A stretch of DNA of 45,983 nt from Chromera velia (GCA_018398765.1 JAHBMJ010005729.1:21688-67670); one strand, 5' to 3'; positions 9,591 to 24,237 are shown, numbered from the stretch's first letter. Notes: generated by a model from the sequence alone, not told the origin. A program made the numbers and translations.

Positions 9591-11040
9591 ATTGAAGCAG
9601 AAAATGGTGACTTCTTTTTTGTTCGGCGAAAGGCCTCCACGAGGGGTGTCGGAGTCTTTGGAGGAGACGGGGAATTCTTTTCGGCACGTAGCAGCGAGCC
9701 TACTAGTGACACAAGAGGGGGCGGGGGGCTTCTCGAACCTCCGCTTGAATTGCAATCTCGCTCGTCTTCTTTGGATTGGACAAAAATTGCATCATCGGCC
9801 CACTGTGAAGGAGGTGAGCACAACTATGAAGAGCAAATCGAACAAGAATGGCGTATCGGAAGTTAAAAGCAGTTATGTTTAAATGTATATTTATGGGCTT
9901 TAACGACTTTTGTTCAATTCAATCAGGGTACAAGCTTATAACATAATGATAACAAACTAGATAACAAAGTTGAGTTGGTTTAATTACTAGTATATTGAGT
10001 TGGTTTAATTACTAGTATATCTACATAGTTTTTGCAACTTTCTGGTATAGGTTTTTATATTCTTGGGCTTTACACTAGGTTTGACACTAGGTTTTGCACT
10101 ATACCAATATTTATTGAAAGTCAAGAACCTGGTCAAAAGCGATCATCATCATCATACGCCATCGCTATCAGCCTATTTCTAGGCTTCTAGCGTTTAGCGG
10201 CAATGCACGAGGCAGTTTTGTTTGATCCTACAACAGCGTTAAATGATGATTGAGGGTTTTTTCATACATGCCGCGTCCCCATTTATGAGGGGCGGATCTA
10301 ACCTAGTTTATCGATTTGTTCTGTCCTAAGACTACCAGCGATGAAAATAGGCGGGACTTCGATCACCCTGATACAGCTGATCAATCGCGGCTTCATAACA
10401 GGTTGAACAATCAAAACAGAGAGAAAAGAGACAGAGGGGATGCAGGGTAGAACCTTTAAGACACTTCAGTTCTTTTATTGAAAAAAGGCTACCCTTTTAA
10501 TCAGAAAGACCTTAATTGTGCAGAGGTACTACAGCATCCCGCACGTCTTCTATCCCTTCAAAGAACTCCTGCTTAAATTAAATCAAATTCACTAAAGCAC
10601 TCTGGATACTCTCTTTTAAACTCAAAACTAATCTAACTTTTCGACTGTCAAATGCTAGGTTAAATACATAGTTTTTATTATATTATTAATCGATGAGGAG
10701 TGATCGATTTTGGTAAAAGCACTGATCTCATTTAATCTCATTCAAAAAAAAAAATAGAAAAGAAGTTTTAAAATTTTTTTTTTATCATAAGATGATTAAA
10801 AGGTTTGTATTCATTGCAACGAATAATGCTAGAGGTACTGCTTCCCACCTCAGGGGTTGCTAATCGATCAACCGTCTAAAAGATCCACACACTCACACCG
10901 TTGACTGCAGAGGCTATCTGCTGATTCAATGTACCTATAGAATAGAATTGAGGCGGTTAAAGCCTAGGTCAAAGCTAAAGAGCCACTACAGTAACTTAGG
11001 CTGTGGCCAATATACCAGTATATTACTGGATACTAGACTG
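9591..11040. other. AT-rich intergenic sequence, no gene recognised
   Basis: After about 9880 the sequence becomes clearly AT-richer than the flanking genes, with poly-A/T stretches (10741-10790) and scattered short repeats. No ORF with recognisable domains, tRNA or rRNA was seen. It forms the left shoulder of the satellite block. Confidence 0.6.
9970..10019. repeat. perfect 25-bp tandem duplication
   Basis: TTGAGTTGGTTTAATTACTA plus five more bases occurs twice head to tail (9970-9994 and 9995-10019). Confidence 0.8.
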
Positions 11041-11049
11041 GATTCAAGT

Positions 11050-11928
11050 TCACACTTGTTTCTTTCAAATGAGGCCAACCGGTATGCTTGCAAACCACTG
11101 CAATTCTAGCTGTCTCTTCTACCTTCAAAGTGCGTACCCACGTGCAGGTCAACCGGTGTACGGCAGTCGAGAGGCATGCCACCTGTGCAACCAAAGACGG
11201 CAGGCAGAGCTTCATAGCGATTTACAAGCAAAGACACCCCCTGCAGAGTAGAAAGCACACTTGTCTCTTTCAAATGATGCCAACCAGTATGCTTGCAAAC
11301 CACTGTAATTCTAGCTGTCTCTTCTACCTTCAAAGTGCGTACCCAAGTGCAGGTCAACCGGTGTACGGCAGTCGAGAGGCACGCCACTTGTGCAACTAAA
11401 GACGGCAGGTAGAGCTTCATAGCGATTTGCAAGCAAAGACACCCCCTGCAGAGTGGAAAGCACACTTGTCTCTTTCAAATGAGGCCAACCAGTATGCTTG
11501 CAAACCACTGCAATTCTAGCTGTCTCTTCCACCTTCAAAGTGCGTACCCAAGTGCAGGTCTGACTCAACCGGTGTACGGCAGTCGAGAGGCACGCCACCT
11601 GTGCAACCAAAGACGGCAGGCAGAGCTTCATAGCGATTTGCAAGCAAAAACACCCCCTGCAGAGTGGAAAACACACTTGTCTCTCTCAAATGAGGCCAAC
11701 CAGTATGCTTGCAAACCACTGCAATTCTAGCTGTCTCTTCTACCTTCAAAGTGCGTACCCAAGTCCAGGTCTGACTCAACTGGTGTACGGCAGTCGAGAG
11801 GCACGCCACCTGTGCAACCAAAGACGGCAGGAAGAGCTTCATAGCGATTTGCAAGCAAAGACACCCCCTGCAGAGTGGAAAGCACACTTGTCTCTTTCAA
11901 ACGAGGCCAACCAGTATGCTTGCACAGT
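11050..11928. repeat. satellite I, 204-211 bp monomer, about four copies
   Basis: Tandem monomers recognisable by CTTGTCTCTTTCAAATGA, GGTGTACGGCAGTCGAGAGG and AAGACACCCCCTGCAGAG, starting near 11053, 11262, 11466, 11677 and 11888 (the last truncated). Some copies carry a 6-bp insertion (TCTGAC). The array passes straight into satellite II without a spacer. Confidence 0.9.
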
Positions 11929-14900
11929 CTCTGCTTGGAATTATACCACACAATCTGTCTTGATCAGACGCCAGTCTGCATCTTCTGCCATACCACTACA
12001 TACCACCAAGTTGTATCTTGACAGTAGCTGGAATGTGGTCGAGTCCCACTGCCTGGTGCATGACTTCAGTGGCTTTGCTTGTCCGAATGAGTCAAAGCGC
12101 CGAGCCTGCATCCACACACAAGACGCAACACAGTCTCTGCTTACTCTTCTGATGCTTAGAATACCGCACAATCTGTCTCGATCAGACGCTAGTATTCTGC
12201 ATCTTCTGTCATACCACTACATACCACCCAGTTGCATCTATCGTAGCTATACTGTGGTCGAGTCCCACTGCCGGGTGCATGACTTCAGCGCACTTCAGCG
12301 GCTTTGCTTGTCCGAATGAGTCGAAGCGCCGAGCCTGCATCCACACACAAGACGTACCACAGTCTCTGCTGTTCTTCTAATGCTCAGAATGCCACACAAT
12401 CTGTCTCGATCAGACGCTATTCTGCATCATATGTCATAGGACAGAGTTGCATCTAGACAGTAGCTGGATTATGGTCGAGTGCCACTGCTGGGTGCATGAT
12501 TTCAGCGGCTTTGCTTGTCCGAATGAGTCGAAGCGCCGAGCCTGTATCCACACACAAGACGCAATACAGTCTCTGCTTGCTCTTCTGATGCTCAGAATAC
12601 CACACAATCTGTCTCGATCAGACGCCAGTCTGCATCTTCTACCATACCACTACATAAAACTACCCAGTTGCATCTAGACAGTAGCTGGATTGTGGTCGAG
12701 TGCCACTGCCGGGTGCATGACGTCAGCGGCTTTGCTTGTCCAAATGAGTCGAAGCGCCGAGCCTACATCCGCAAACAAGACGCAACACAGTCTTCGTTTG
12801 CTCGTCTGATGCTTAGAATACCACACAATCTGTCTCGATCAGACGCCAGTCTGCATCTTCTGCCATACCACTACATGATACCACCCAGTTGCATCTAGAC
12901 AGTAGCTGGATTGTGGTCGACTCCCACTGCCAGGTGCATGACGTCAGCGGCTTAAAGTTTGCTTGTCCGAATGAGTTGAAGCGCCAAGCCTGCATCCGCA
13001 AACAAGATGCAACACAGTCTTTGTTTGCTCGTCTGATGCTCAGAATACTACACAATCTATCTCGATCAGACGCCAGTCTGCATCTTCTGCCATACCACTA
13101 CATGATACCACCCAGTTGCATCTAGACAGTAGCTGGATTGTGGTCGAGTCCCACTGCCGGGTGCATGACGTCAGCGGCTTTGCTTGTCCGAATGAGTCGA
13201 AGCACCGAGCCTGCATCCGCAAACAAGACGCAACACAGTCTTTGTTTGCTCTTCTGATGCTCAGAATACCACACAATCTGTCTTGAGCAGACGCTAGTAT
13301 TCTGCATCATATGTCATAGTACACAGTTGCAATTACAGTACCTATACTGTGGTCGAGTGCCACTGCCGGGTGCATAACTTCAGAGGACTTCAGCGGCTTT
13401 GCTTGTCCGAATGAGTTGAAGCGCCGAGCCTGCATCCACACACAAGACGCAAAAAAGTCTTTGTGTGCTCGTCTAATGCTCAGAATACCATACAATCTGT
13501 CTCGATCAGATGCCAGTCTGCATCTTCTGCCATACCACTACATACCACCCAGTTGCAATTACAGTACCTATACTATGGTCGAGTGCTACTGCCGGGTGCA
13601 TGACTTCAGCGGCTTTGCTTGTCCGAATGAGTCGAAGCGCCGAGCCTGCATCCACACACAAAACGCAACACAGTCTCTGCTTGCTCTTCTGATGCTCGGA
13701 ATACCATACAATCTGTCTCGATCAGACGCCAGTCTGCATCTTCTGCCATACCACTGCATACCACCCAGTTGCATCTTGATAGTAGCTGGACTGTGGTCGA
13801 GTCCCACTGCCGGGTGCATGACGTCAGCGGCTTTGCTTGTCCGAATGAGTCGAAACGCCAAGCCTGCATCCACACACAAGATGCAACACAGTCTCTGCTT
13901 GCTCTTCTGATGCTTAGAATACCGCACAATCTGTCTCGATTAGACGCTAGTATTCTGCATCTTCTGCCATACCACTACATACCACCCAGTGGCATCTATC
14001 ATAGCTATATTGTGGTCGAGTCCCACTGCCGGGTGCATGACTTCAGCACACTTCAGCGGCTTTGCTTGCCGAATGAGTCGAAGCGCCGAGCCTGCATCCA
14101 CACACAAGACGCAATACAGTCTCTGCTTGTTCTTCTGATGCTTAGAATACTAGACAATCTGTCTCGATCAGATGCTATTCTGCATCATATGTCATAGTAC
14201 ACAGTTGCAATTACAGTACCTATACTGCGGTCGAGTGCCACTGCCGGGTGCATGACTTCAGTGGACTTCAGCGGCTTTGCTTGTCCAAATGAGTCGAAGC
14301 GCCGAGCCTATATCCACACACAAGACGCAATACAGTCTCTGCTTGCTCTTTTGATGCTCAGAATACCACACAATCTATCTCAATCAGACGCTATTCTGCA
14401 TCTTCTGCCATACCACTACATGATACCACCCAGTTGCATCTAGACAGTAGCTGGATTGTGGTCGAGTCCCACTGCCGGTTGCATGACGTCAGCGGCTTTG
14501 CTTGTCCAAATGAGTCGAAGCACCGAGCCTGCATCCCCAAACAAGATGCAACACACTCTTTGTTTGCTCTTCTGATGCTCAGAATACCACACAATCTGTC
14601 TTGAGCAGACGCTAGTATTCTGCATCATATGTCATAGTACACAGTTGCAATTACAGTACCTATACTGTGGTCGAGTCCCACTGCCGGGTGCATAACTTCA
14701 GCGGACTTCAGCGGCTTTGCTTGTCCGAATGAGTCGAAGCGCCGAGCCTGCATCCACACACAAGACGCAAAACAGTCTCTGCTTGCTCTTCTGATGCTCA
14801 GAATACCACACAATCTGTCTCAATTAGACGCTAGTATTCTGCATCTTCTGCCATACCACTATATACCACCCAGTTGCAATTACAGTACCTATACTACGGT

Positions 14901-17900
14901 CGAGTGCCACTGCCGGGTGCATGACTTCAGCGGCTTTGCTTGTCCGAATGAGTCGAAGTACCGAGCCTACATCCACACACAAGAGGCAATAGAGTCTCTG
15001 CTTGCTCTTCTGATGCTCAGAATACCATACAATCTGTCTTGAGCAGACGCTAGTATTCTACATCATATGTCATAGTACACAGTTGCAATTACAGTACCTA
15101 TACTGTGGTCGAGTCCCACTGCCGGGTGCATAACTTCAGCGGACTTCAGCGGCTTTGCTTGTCCGAATGAGTCGAAGCGCCGAGCCTGCATCCACACACA
15201 AGACGCAAAACAGTCTCTGCTTGCTCTTCTGATGCTCAGAATACCACACAATCTGTCTCGATTAGACGCCAGTCTACATCTTCTGCTATACCACTGCATA
15301 CCACCCAGTTGCATCTTGACAGTAGCTGGAATGTGGTCGAGTCCCACTGCCGGGTGCATGACTTCAGCGGCTTTGCTTGTCCGAATGAGTCGAAGCGCCA
15401 AGCCTGCATCCACACACAAGACGCAACACAGTCTCTGCTTGTTCTTCTGATGCTCAGAATACCGCACAATCTGTCTCGATTAGACGCTAGTATTCTGCAT
15501 CTTCTGCCATACCACTACATACCACCCAGTTGCATCTATCGTAGCTATACTGTGGTCGAGTCCCACTGCCGGGTGCATGACTTCAGTGCACTTCAGCGGC
15601 TTTGCTTGTCCGAATGAGTCGAAGCGCCAAGCCTGTATCCACACACAAGACGCAACACAGTCTCTGCTTGTTCTTCTGATGCTCAGAATACCGCACAATC
15701 TGTCTCGATTAGACGCTAGTATTCTGTATCTTCTGCCATACCACTACATACCACCCAGTGGCATCTATCGTAGCTATACTGTGGTCGAGTCCTACTGCCG
15801 GGTGCATGACTTCAGCGCACTTCAGCGGCTTTGCTTGTCCGAATGAGTCGAAGCACCGAGCCTGCATCCATGCACAAGATGCAACACAGTCTCTGCTTGT
15901 TCTTCTGATGCTCAGAATACTGCATAATCTGTCTCGATCAGACGCTATTCTGCATCATATGTCATAATATACAGTTGCAATTACAGTACCTATACTGCGG
16001 TCGAGTCCTACTGCCGGGTGCATGACTTCAGCGGCTTTGCTTGTCCGAATGAGTCGAAGCGCCGAGCCTGCATCCACACACAAGACGCAACACAGTCTCT
16101 GCTTGCTCTTCTGATGCTCAGAATACCACACAATCTGTCTCGATTAGACGCTATTCTGCATCTTCTGCCATACCACCACATGATACCACCCAGTTGTATC
16201 TAGACAGTAGCTGGATTGTGATCGAGTGCTACTGCCGGGTACATGACGTCAGCGGCTTTGCTTGTCCGAATGAGTCGAAGCGCCGAGCCTGCATCCGCAA
16301 ACAAGACGCAACACAGTCTTTGCTTGCTCATCTAATGCTCAGAATACCACACAATCTGTCTCGATCAGACGCCAGTCTGCATTTTCTGCCATACCACTAC
16401 ATAATACCACCCAGTTGGATCTAGACAGTAGCTGAATTGTGGTCGAGTGCCACTGCCGGGTGCATGTTCGCGTCTTTGCTTGTCCGAATGAGTCGAAGCA
16501 CCGAGCCTGCATCCCCAAACAAGATGCAACACCTAGACGCAACACAGTCTTTGCTTGCTCGTCTGATGCTCAGAATACCACACAATCTGTCTCGATCAGA
16601 CGCCAGTCTGCATCTTCTGCCATACCACTACATGATACCACCCAGTTGCATCTAGACAGTAGCTGGATTGTGGTCGAGTCCCACTGCCGGGTGCATAACG
16701 TCAGCGGCTTAAAGTTTGCTTGTCCGAATGAGTCGAAGCGCCGAGCCTGCATCCGTAAAAAAGACGCAACACAGTCTTTGTTTGCTCTTCTGATGCTCAG
16801 AATACTGCACAATCTGTCTTGAGCAGACGCTAGTACACTGCATCATCTGTCATACTAACCAGTTGCAGCTATGGTCGAGTCCCAGTGCCCGGTGCATGAC
16901 TTCAGCGGCTTTGCTTGTCCGAATGAGTCGAAGCGCCGAGCCTGCATCCGCAAACAAGACACAACACAGTCTTCGTTTGCTCGTTTGATGCTCAGAATAC
17001 CGCACAATCTGTCTCGATCAGACGCCAGTCTGCATCTTCTGCCATACCACTACATGATACCACCCAAATGGATCTAGACAGTAGCTGGATTGTGGTCGAG
17101 TGCCACTGCCGGGTGCATGTTCGCGTCTTTGCTTGTCCGAACGAGTCGAAGCACCGAGCCTGCATCCCCAAACAAGATGCAACACCTAGATGCAACACAG
17201 TCTTTGCTTGCTCGTCTGATGCTCAGAATACCACACAATCTGTCTCGATCAGACGCCAGTCTGCATCTTCTGCCATACCACTACATGATACCACCCAGTT
17301 GCATCTAGACAGTAGCTGGACAGTGGTCGAGTCCCACTGCCGGGTGCATGACGTCAGCGGCTTAAAGTTTGCTTGTCCGAATGAGTCGAAGCGCCGAGCC
17401 TGCATCCACACACAAGACGCAACACAGTCTTTGCTTGCTCGTCTGATGCTCAGTATACTAGACAATCTGTCTCGATCAGACGCTAGTCTGCATCTTCTGT
17501 CATACCACTACATACCACCCAATTGCAATTACAGTACCTATACTGTGGTCGAGTGCCACTGCCGGGTGCATGACTTCAGCGGCTTTGCTTGTCCGAATGA
17601 GTCAAAGCGCCGAGCCTGCATCCCACTGCATCCACACAGAAGACATAATACAGTCTCTGCTTGCTCTTTTTGGATACTCAGAATACCACACAATCTGTCT
17701 CAATCAGATGCCAATCTGCATCTTCTGCCATAGCACTGCATACCACCCAGTTGCATCTTGACAGTAGCTGGAATGTGGTCGAGTCCCACTGCCAGGTGCA
17801 TGATTTCAGCGGCTTTGCTTATCCAAATGAGTCGAAGCACCGAGCCTGCATCCACATACAAGATGCAACATAGTCTCTGCTTGTTCTTCTCATGCTCAGA

Positions 17901-20900
17901 ATACCGCACAATCTGTCTCGATCAGATGCTAGTATTCTGCATCTTCTGCTATACCACTACATACCACCCAGTTGCATCTATCATAGCTATACTGTGGTCG
18001 AGTGCCACTGCCGGGTGCATGACTTCAGCAGACTTCAGCGGCTTTGCTTGTCCGAATGAGTCGAAGCGCCGAGCGTGCATCCACACACAAGACGCAACAC
18101 AGTCTTTGTTTGCTCGTCTGATGCTCAGAATACTGTACAATCTGTCTTAAGCAGACGCTAGCACACTGCATCATCTATCATACTAACCAGTTGCAGCTAT
18201 GGTCGAGTCCTACTGCCGGGTGCATGACTTCAGCGGCTTTGCTTGTCCAAATGAGTCGAAGCGCCGAGCCTGCATCCGCAAACAAGACACAACACAGTCT
18301 TCGTTTGCTCGTCTGATACTCAGAATACCACACAATCTGTCTCGATCAGACGCCAGTCTGCATCTTCTGCCATAACACTACATGATACCACCCAGTTAGA
18401 TCTAGACAGTAGCTGGATTGTGGTCGAGTGCCACTGCCGGATGTATGTTCGCGTCTTTGCTTGTCCGAATGAGTCGAAGCACCGAGCCTGCATCCCTAAA
18501 CAAGATGCAATACCTAGACGCAACACAGTCTTTGCTTGCTCGTCTGATGCTCAGAATACCACACAATCTGTCTCGATCAGACGCCAGTCTGTATCTTCTG
18601 CCATACTACTACATGATACCACCCAGTTGCATCTAGACAGTAGCTGGACAGTGGTCGAGTCCCACTGCCGGGTGCATGACGTCAGCGGCTTAAAGTTTGC
18701 TTGTCCGAATGAGTCGAAGCGCCGAGCCTGCATTTGCAAACAAGACGCAACACAGTCTTTGTGTGCTCGTCTGATTCTCAGTATACTAAACAATCTGTCT
18801 CGATTAGACGCCAGTCTGCATCTTCTGTCATACCACTACATACCACCCAGTTGCAATTACAGTACCTATACTGTGGTCGAGTCCTACTGCCAGGTGCATG
18901 ACTTCAGCGGCTTTGCTTATCCGAATGAGTCGAAGCGCCGAGCCTGCATCTCGCTGCATCTACACAGAAGACGTAATACAGTCTCTGCTTGCTCTAGAAT
19001 ACCACACAATCTGTCTCGATCAGATGCCAATCTGCATCTTCTGCCATAGCACTGCATACCACCCAGTTGCATCTTGACAGTAGCTGGAATGTGGTCGAGT
19101 CCCACTGCCGGGTGCATGATTTCAGCGGCTTTGCTTGTCCGAATGAGTTGAAGCGCCGAGCCTGCATCCACACACAAGACGCAACATAGTTTCTGCTTGT
19201 TCTTCTGATGCTCAGAATACCGCACAATCTGTCTCGATCAGATACTAGTATTCTGCATCTTCTGCTATACCACTACATACCACCCAGTTGCATCTATCAT
19301 AGCTATACTGTGGTCGAGTGCCACTGCCGCGTGCATGACTTCAGCAGACTTCAGCGGCTTTGCTTGTCCGAATGAGTCGAAGCGCCGAGTCTGCATCCAC
19401 ACACAAGACGCAACACAGTAACACTGTCTCTGCTTATTCTTCTGATGCTTAGAATACCACACAATCTGTCTCGATCAGACGCCAGTCTGCATCTTCTGCC
19501 ATACCACTACATGATACCACCCAGTTGCATCTAGACAGTAGCTGGATTGTGGTCGAGTCCCACTGCCGGGTGCATGACGTCAGCGGCTTAAAGTTTGCTT
19601 GTCCGAATGAGTCGAAGCGCCGAGCCTGCATCCGTAAAAAAGACGCAACACAGTCTTTGTTTGCTCTTCTGATGCTCAGAATACCGCACAATCTGTCTCG
19701 ATCAGACGCCAGTCTGCATCTTCTGCCATACCACTACATAAAACCACCCAGTTGCATCTAGACAGTAGCTGGATTGTGGTCGAGTCCCACTGCCGGGTGC
19801 ATGACGTCAGCGGCTTTGCTTGTCCGAATGAGTCGAAGCGCCGAGCCTGCATCCGCAAACAAGACGCAACACAGTCTTTGCTTGCTCTTCTGATGCTCAG
19901 AATACCACACAATCTGTCTCGATCAGACGCCAGTCTGCATCTTCTGCCATACCACTACATACCACCCAGTTGCATCTAGACAGTAGCTGGATTGTGGTCG
20001 AGTCCCACTGCCGGGTGCATGACGTCAGCGGCTTTGCTTGTCCAAATGAGTCGAAGCACTGAGCCTGCATCCGCAAACAAGACGCAACACAGTCTTTGCT
20101 TGCTTTTCTGATGCTCAGAATACCGCACAATCTGTCTCGATCAGACGCTAGTATTCTGCATCTTCTGTCATACCACTACATACCACCCAGTGGCATCTTT
20201 CGTAGCTATACTGTGGTCGAGTGCCACTGCCGGGTGCATGACGTCAGCGGCTTTGCTTGTCCGAATGAGTCGAAGCGCCGAGTCTGCATCTTCTGCCATA
20301 CAAGACGCACCACAGTCTCTGCTTGCTCTTCTGATGCTCAGAATACCATACAATCTGTCTCGATCAGACGCTATTCTGCATCTTCTGCCATACCACTACA
20401 TGATACCACCCAGTTGCATCTAGACAGTAGCTGGATTGTGGTCGAGTGCCACTGCCGGGTGCATGACGTCAGCGGCTTTGCTTGTCCGAATGAGTCGAAG
20501 CGCCGAGCCTGCATCCGCAAACAAGACGCAACACAGTCTTTGTTTGCTCATCTGATGCTCAGAATACCACACAATCTGTCTCGATCAGACGCCAGTCTGC
20601 ATCTTCTGCCATACCACTACATGATACCACCCAGTTGCATCTAGACAGTAGCTGGATTGTGGTCGAGTGCCACTGCCGGGTGCATGACGTCAGCGGCTTT
20701 GCTTGTCCGAATGAGTCGAAGCGCCGAGCCTGCATCCGCAAACAAGATGCAACACAGTCTTTGTTTGCTCGTCTGATGCTCAGAATACTACACAATCTGT
20801 CTCGATCAGACGCCAGTCTGCATCTTCTGCCATACCACTACATGATACCACCCAGTTGCATCCAGCCAGTAGCTGGACTGTGGTCGAGTCCCACTGCCGG

Positions 20901-21445
20901 GTGCATAACGTCAGCGGCTTAAAGTTTGCTTGTCCGAATGAGTCGAAGCACCGAGCTTGCATCCGTAAACAAGACGCAACACAGTCTTTGCTTGCTCGTC
21001 TAATGCTCAGAATACCACACAATCTGTCTTGAGCAGACGCTAGTATTCTGTATCATCTGTCAAACCAACCAGTTGCAGCTATGGTCGAGTGCCACTGCCG
21101 GGTGTATGAATTCAGCGGCTTTGCTTGTCCGAATGAGTCAAAGCGCCAAGCCTGCATCCACACACAAGACGCAACACAGTGACACTGTCTCTGCTTGCTC
21201 TTCTGATGCTCAGAATACCACACAATCTGTCTCGATCAGACGCCAGTCTGCATCTTCTGCCATACCACTACATACTACCCAGTTGCATCTGTACAGTAGC
21301 TGGATTGTGGTCGAGTCCCACTGCCGGGTGCATGACTTCAGCGGCTTTGCTTGTCCAAATGAGTTGAAGCGCCGAGCCTGCATCTGCAAACAAGACGCAA
21401 CACAGTCTCTGCTTGTTCTTCTGATGCTCAGAATACCACACAATG
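11929..21445. repeat. satellite II, ~221-bp monomer array of 9.5 kb
   Basis: About 43 monomers (array length divided by period) with landmarks AATCTGTCTCGATCAGACG, CTGCCATACCACTACAT, GTCGAGTCCCACTGCCGGG and TTTGCTTGTCCGAATGAGTC. Typical spacings are 221 and 227 bp. Subtypes differ in the segment after CACCCAGTTGCA (TCTAGACAGTAGCTGG, ATTACAGTACCTATACT or TCTATCGTAGCTATACT) and at GACGTCA versus GACTTCA. Reading frames of ~76 codons occur once per monomer on each strand and are by-products of the repeat. Confidence 0.95.
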
Positions 21446-22400
21446 GGGGGGTTGGCGTTCTCATCTGCAAGGTTTGAGGGCGACTGATGCTAAAGAGGTG
21501 GGAAAGGCTCATAATCAGTAGCAGAAGGGGTGCTCCTTCCCTCAGAAGCCTTTGGAGGAGGCTCATCTTCTGGTTTAAAGTTGTTCTTTGTCTCTTCGTC
21601 TCCTTCAATTCATCAGAACTGGACAAATTCTCATCGTTGGAGACCTGTTATTAAAACAGGAGGACTCCGACTGCTAGAGGAGCGGGGGAGGCATGCCCTC
21701 CTCCCCCCCCAAGTTTGGTCAGCATCCCTAACCATCCCGGCGGTAGTGGTGGTTTTCTCCTTTAAAAAACTTTTAAAAAGTCTTAGTTAAGTCTAGAACG
21801 AAGTTGTTTAATTTAAACATACCTATCTATTATTAGATTCATTAAAATATTATCACATGTACAAGATATCTGCCAATCAAATTCATCTAAAAGATAATCT
21901 TAAAATAAATATATTTAATCTCATGTTGAGATTGCATTGGATGTGTAATACCTAGTGTAATACCGATTTTAAGAATTTGAAATTGACCTAAAAATTCACA
22001 CTAGAGTTTTACAGCTAGGGAGAAAAGGTTAGGAGGCTGTATAAGGCATATAATTATTATATATATAATTTAATTGTAGCAGCTTACAAACAATTTAAAA
22101 AAAAACAGATGATTTTGCCTCTTATACACCCCACTGTCGCTCTACAGTTAGCCCTGCTATAAAGCTTACAAGGTACACAAGGTTTTATTTACAAATTTTT
22201 ATGCAGTATAGAGTTCTTCTAGGAGTTTTTCTGTACTACATTATATTTTATATACAAAGAGTGTTTCAGTTATTTTCAGTGTTCTACCTGCTGAAAAATT
22301 AAGAACTATACCAGAATCGCGTGCAAATGTATGCACAAATTATTGATTAATATATATTTGAGAATGTATTTGTTTCTTACGATCTGTTTTCCCCTCTTCC
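21446..22400. other. satellite edge and AT-rich intergenic stretch
   Basis: The satellite stops abruptly at a G-run (21446-21452). 21446-21790 is unique and may hold a decayed minus-strand ORF fragment with no recognisable domain. 21790-22400 is strongly AT-rich with TATATA runs and no gene. Confidence 0.5.
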
Positions 22401-23663
22401 AAGCGATTATTGAATTGTTTGCAATTCAAAACATCGGCTTCCTTTATTGAGGTGATGCAGTCTCTGTCGAAAAAATGTCAGCTCCATCACCCCAGTGGTG
22501 GTAGTCAAATATGTACGGACGGATTGAACAGATTTTATTTAGCAGGAAATTGCGGCACTCTGTTTCGTATTGGGTATCCAGAATTAATCCGTCTCTGCAG
22601 CACGTATACTTCTCCGCGGTGGCCCTCTTTCTTTCTTTCTTTTTTTGTTTCCCTTGCATGCTCTTCCTTTCTTTTCCACCGCCTCTCTTCACCCCCCTCC
22701 TTTATTTGCTGCTTGGCTGATCAAGAACACGCCTGTATGCAAAGAGAGGAGCTAGAGGAAAGAAGGGAGGGAACAAAGTTCTTCGATCAATCTGCACGGG
22801 CCGGCCGGGCTTCTGTTTGGTTTTCAAAATCAGAAATTGTTTCGATTCTCTCTCTGCTTAATTCAACAAAGTGAAGGAAGGCCTCTCTTTGACTTTCGCT
22901 GTCTGCAAAGAACTTGCTCTTTCCCTTTCTACAAACGATCTTCTAAGAATCCTTGTTTCCGAAAATCTTCGACTCTTCTCGAATTCCGTTGTACGCCAGC
23001 TCGCCCCTCTTCCAGACAAGAGGAGGGTGCGACGTAACAAAGTAGTTAACTGCATGGGGGGGTACCCCTGCAGAACCCATCTCTCTCGTCTCGGTTCCCT
23101 CCCTACTTCACGATTTTGGTTCTTCTTTTCTGGTCGCTCGTTCAACACCTGCAGAACTTGTTCCCTTTCTTTTCCCCCAGTTGACTCAGCTTCCTCTATT
23201 TCTTTGTTCGTTGCTTCCTTCTTGCTTCTCATTGATCAAAAAGAGGTACGTCGCAATTGGCAAGGAAGGAAGGAAGGGAGGAGGAAGACTCCCTCCCCTC
23301 CTTAATTCCTTTTTCTATCTTCACACACGCCTACGGACTGCACAACGGAGTGACCTCTTTGAGAGGTCGGAGAGAGCAGACAGGCACGGTAAGGAGGGAG
23401 GAAGGGGTGTGAAGGGAGGAAGAGGGGTAAAGGAGAAACGGAATGAAGGGGAGGAGGGAAGGAAATGCAAAAAAAGAAGATATATTAATAAATAAATTTG
23501 CAAGATCGATGAAGTGGAGGAATGATGATTGATTGATTGATGGATGAGACGATCTCTCCGTCCCTGGCCGAGTCATCATCCAGACAAATACAGAAAGACA
23601 GACAGACAGCCTGTCATGCTCCCTTCCCTCCTCCCTCCCTCCCTCCCTCCCTCAGGCTCATCA
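22401..23663. other. intergenic sequence downstream of the giant gene
   Basis: No recognisable coding domain on either strand. It probably includes the 3' untranslated region of the minus-strand giant gene next to 23664. Contains pyrimidine-rich and GGAA-rich patches (23260-23470). Confidence 0.5.
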
Positions 23664-23954
23664 TCAACCGGTAATGTTGGTCAGGAAGAGTGCGTCGTAG
23701 TCAGTCTCGGGGTCCAACTGCATGCATCGAGGGATCCATCCATCCGTCCATCCGTCCATCCGTCCATCCGTCCATCCGTCCATCCATCCATCCTTCCATC
23801 CATCCGTCCATCCGTCCATCCATCCATCCGTCCATCCGTCCATCCATCCATCCGTCCATCCGTCCATCCATCCATCCGTCCATTTATCCGTCCATCCATC
23901 CGTCCATCCATCCGTCCATCCGTCCATCCATCCGTCCATCCATCCATCCATCCG

Positions 23955-24017
<63 letters not shown>

Positions 24018-24206
24018 GTCCATCCATCCATCTATCCATCCATCCGTCCATCCATCCATCCATCCGTCCATCCATCCATCCATCCGTCCATCCGTCCATC
24101 CATCCGTCCATCCGTCCATCCATCCGTCCATCCGTCCATCCCTCCATCCGTCCATCCGTCCATCCCTCCATCCATCCGTCCATCCATCCATCCATCCATC
24201 CGTCCG

Positions 24207-24237
<31 letters not shown>

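Noticed and set aside
11929..21445. About forty ~76-codon ORFs (MHLDSSWIVVE...) as a tandem gene family
   Set aside because: They recur with the monomer on both strands, contain frameshifts between copies and lack any protein signature; satellite by-products.
11929..21445. Satellite II as a tRNA-derived SINE array
   Set aside because: GGTCGAGTCCC resembles a pol III B box but lacks one base, and no A box sits at a proper distance.
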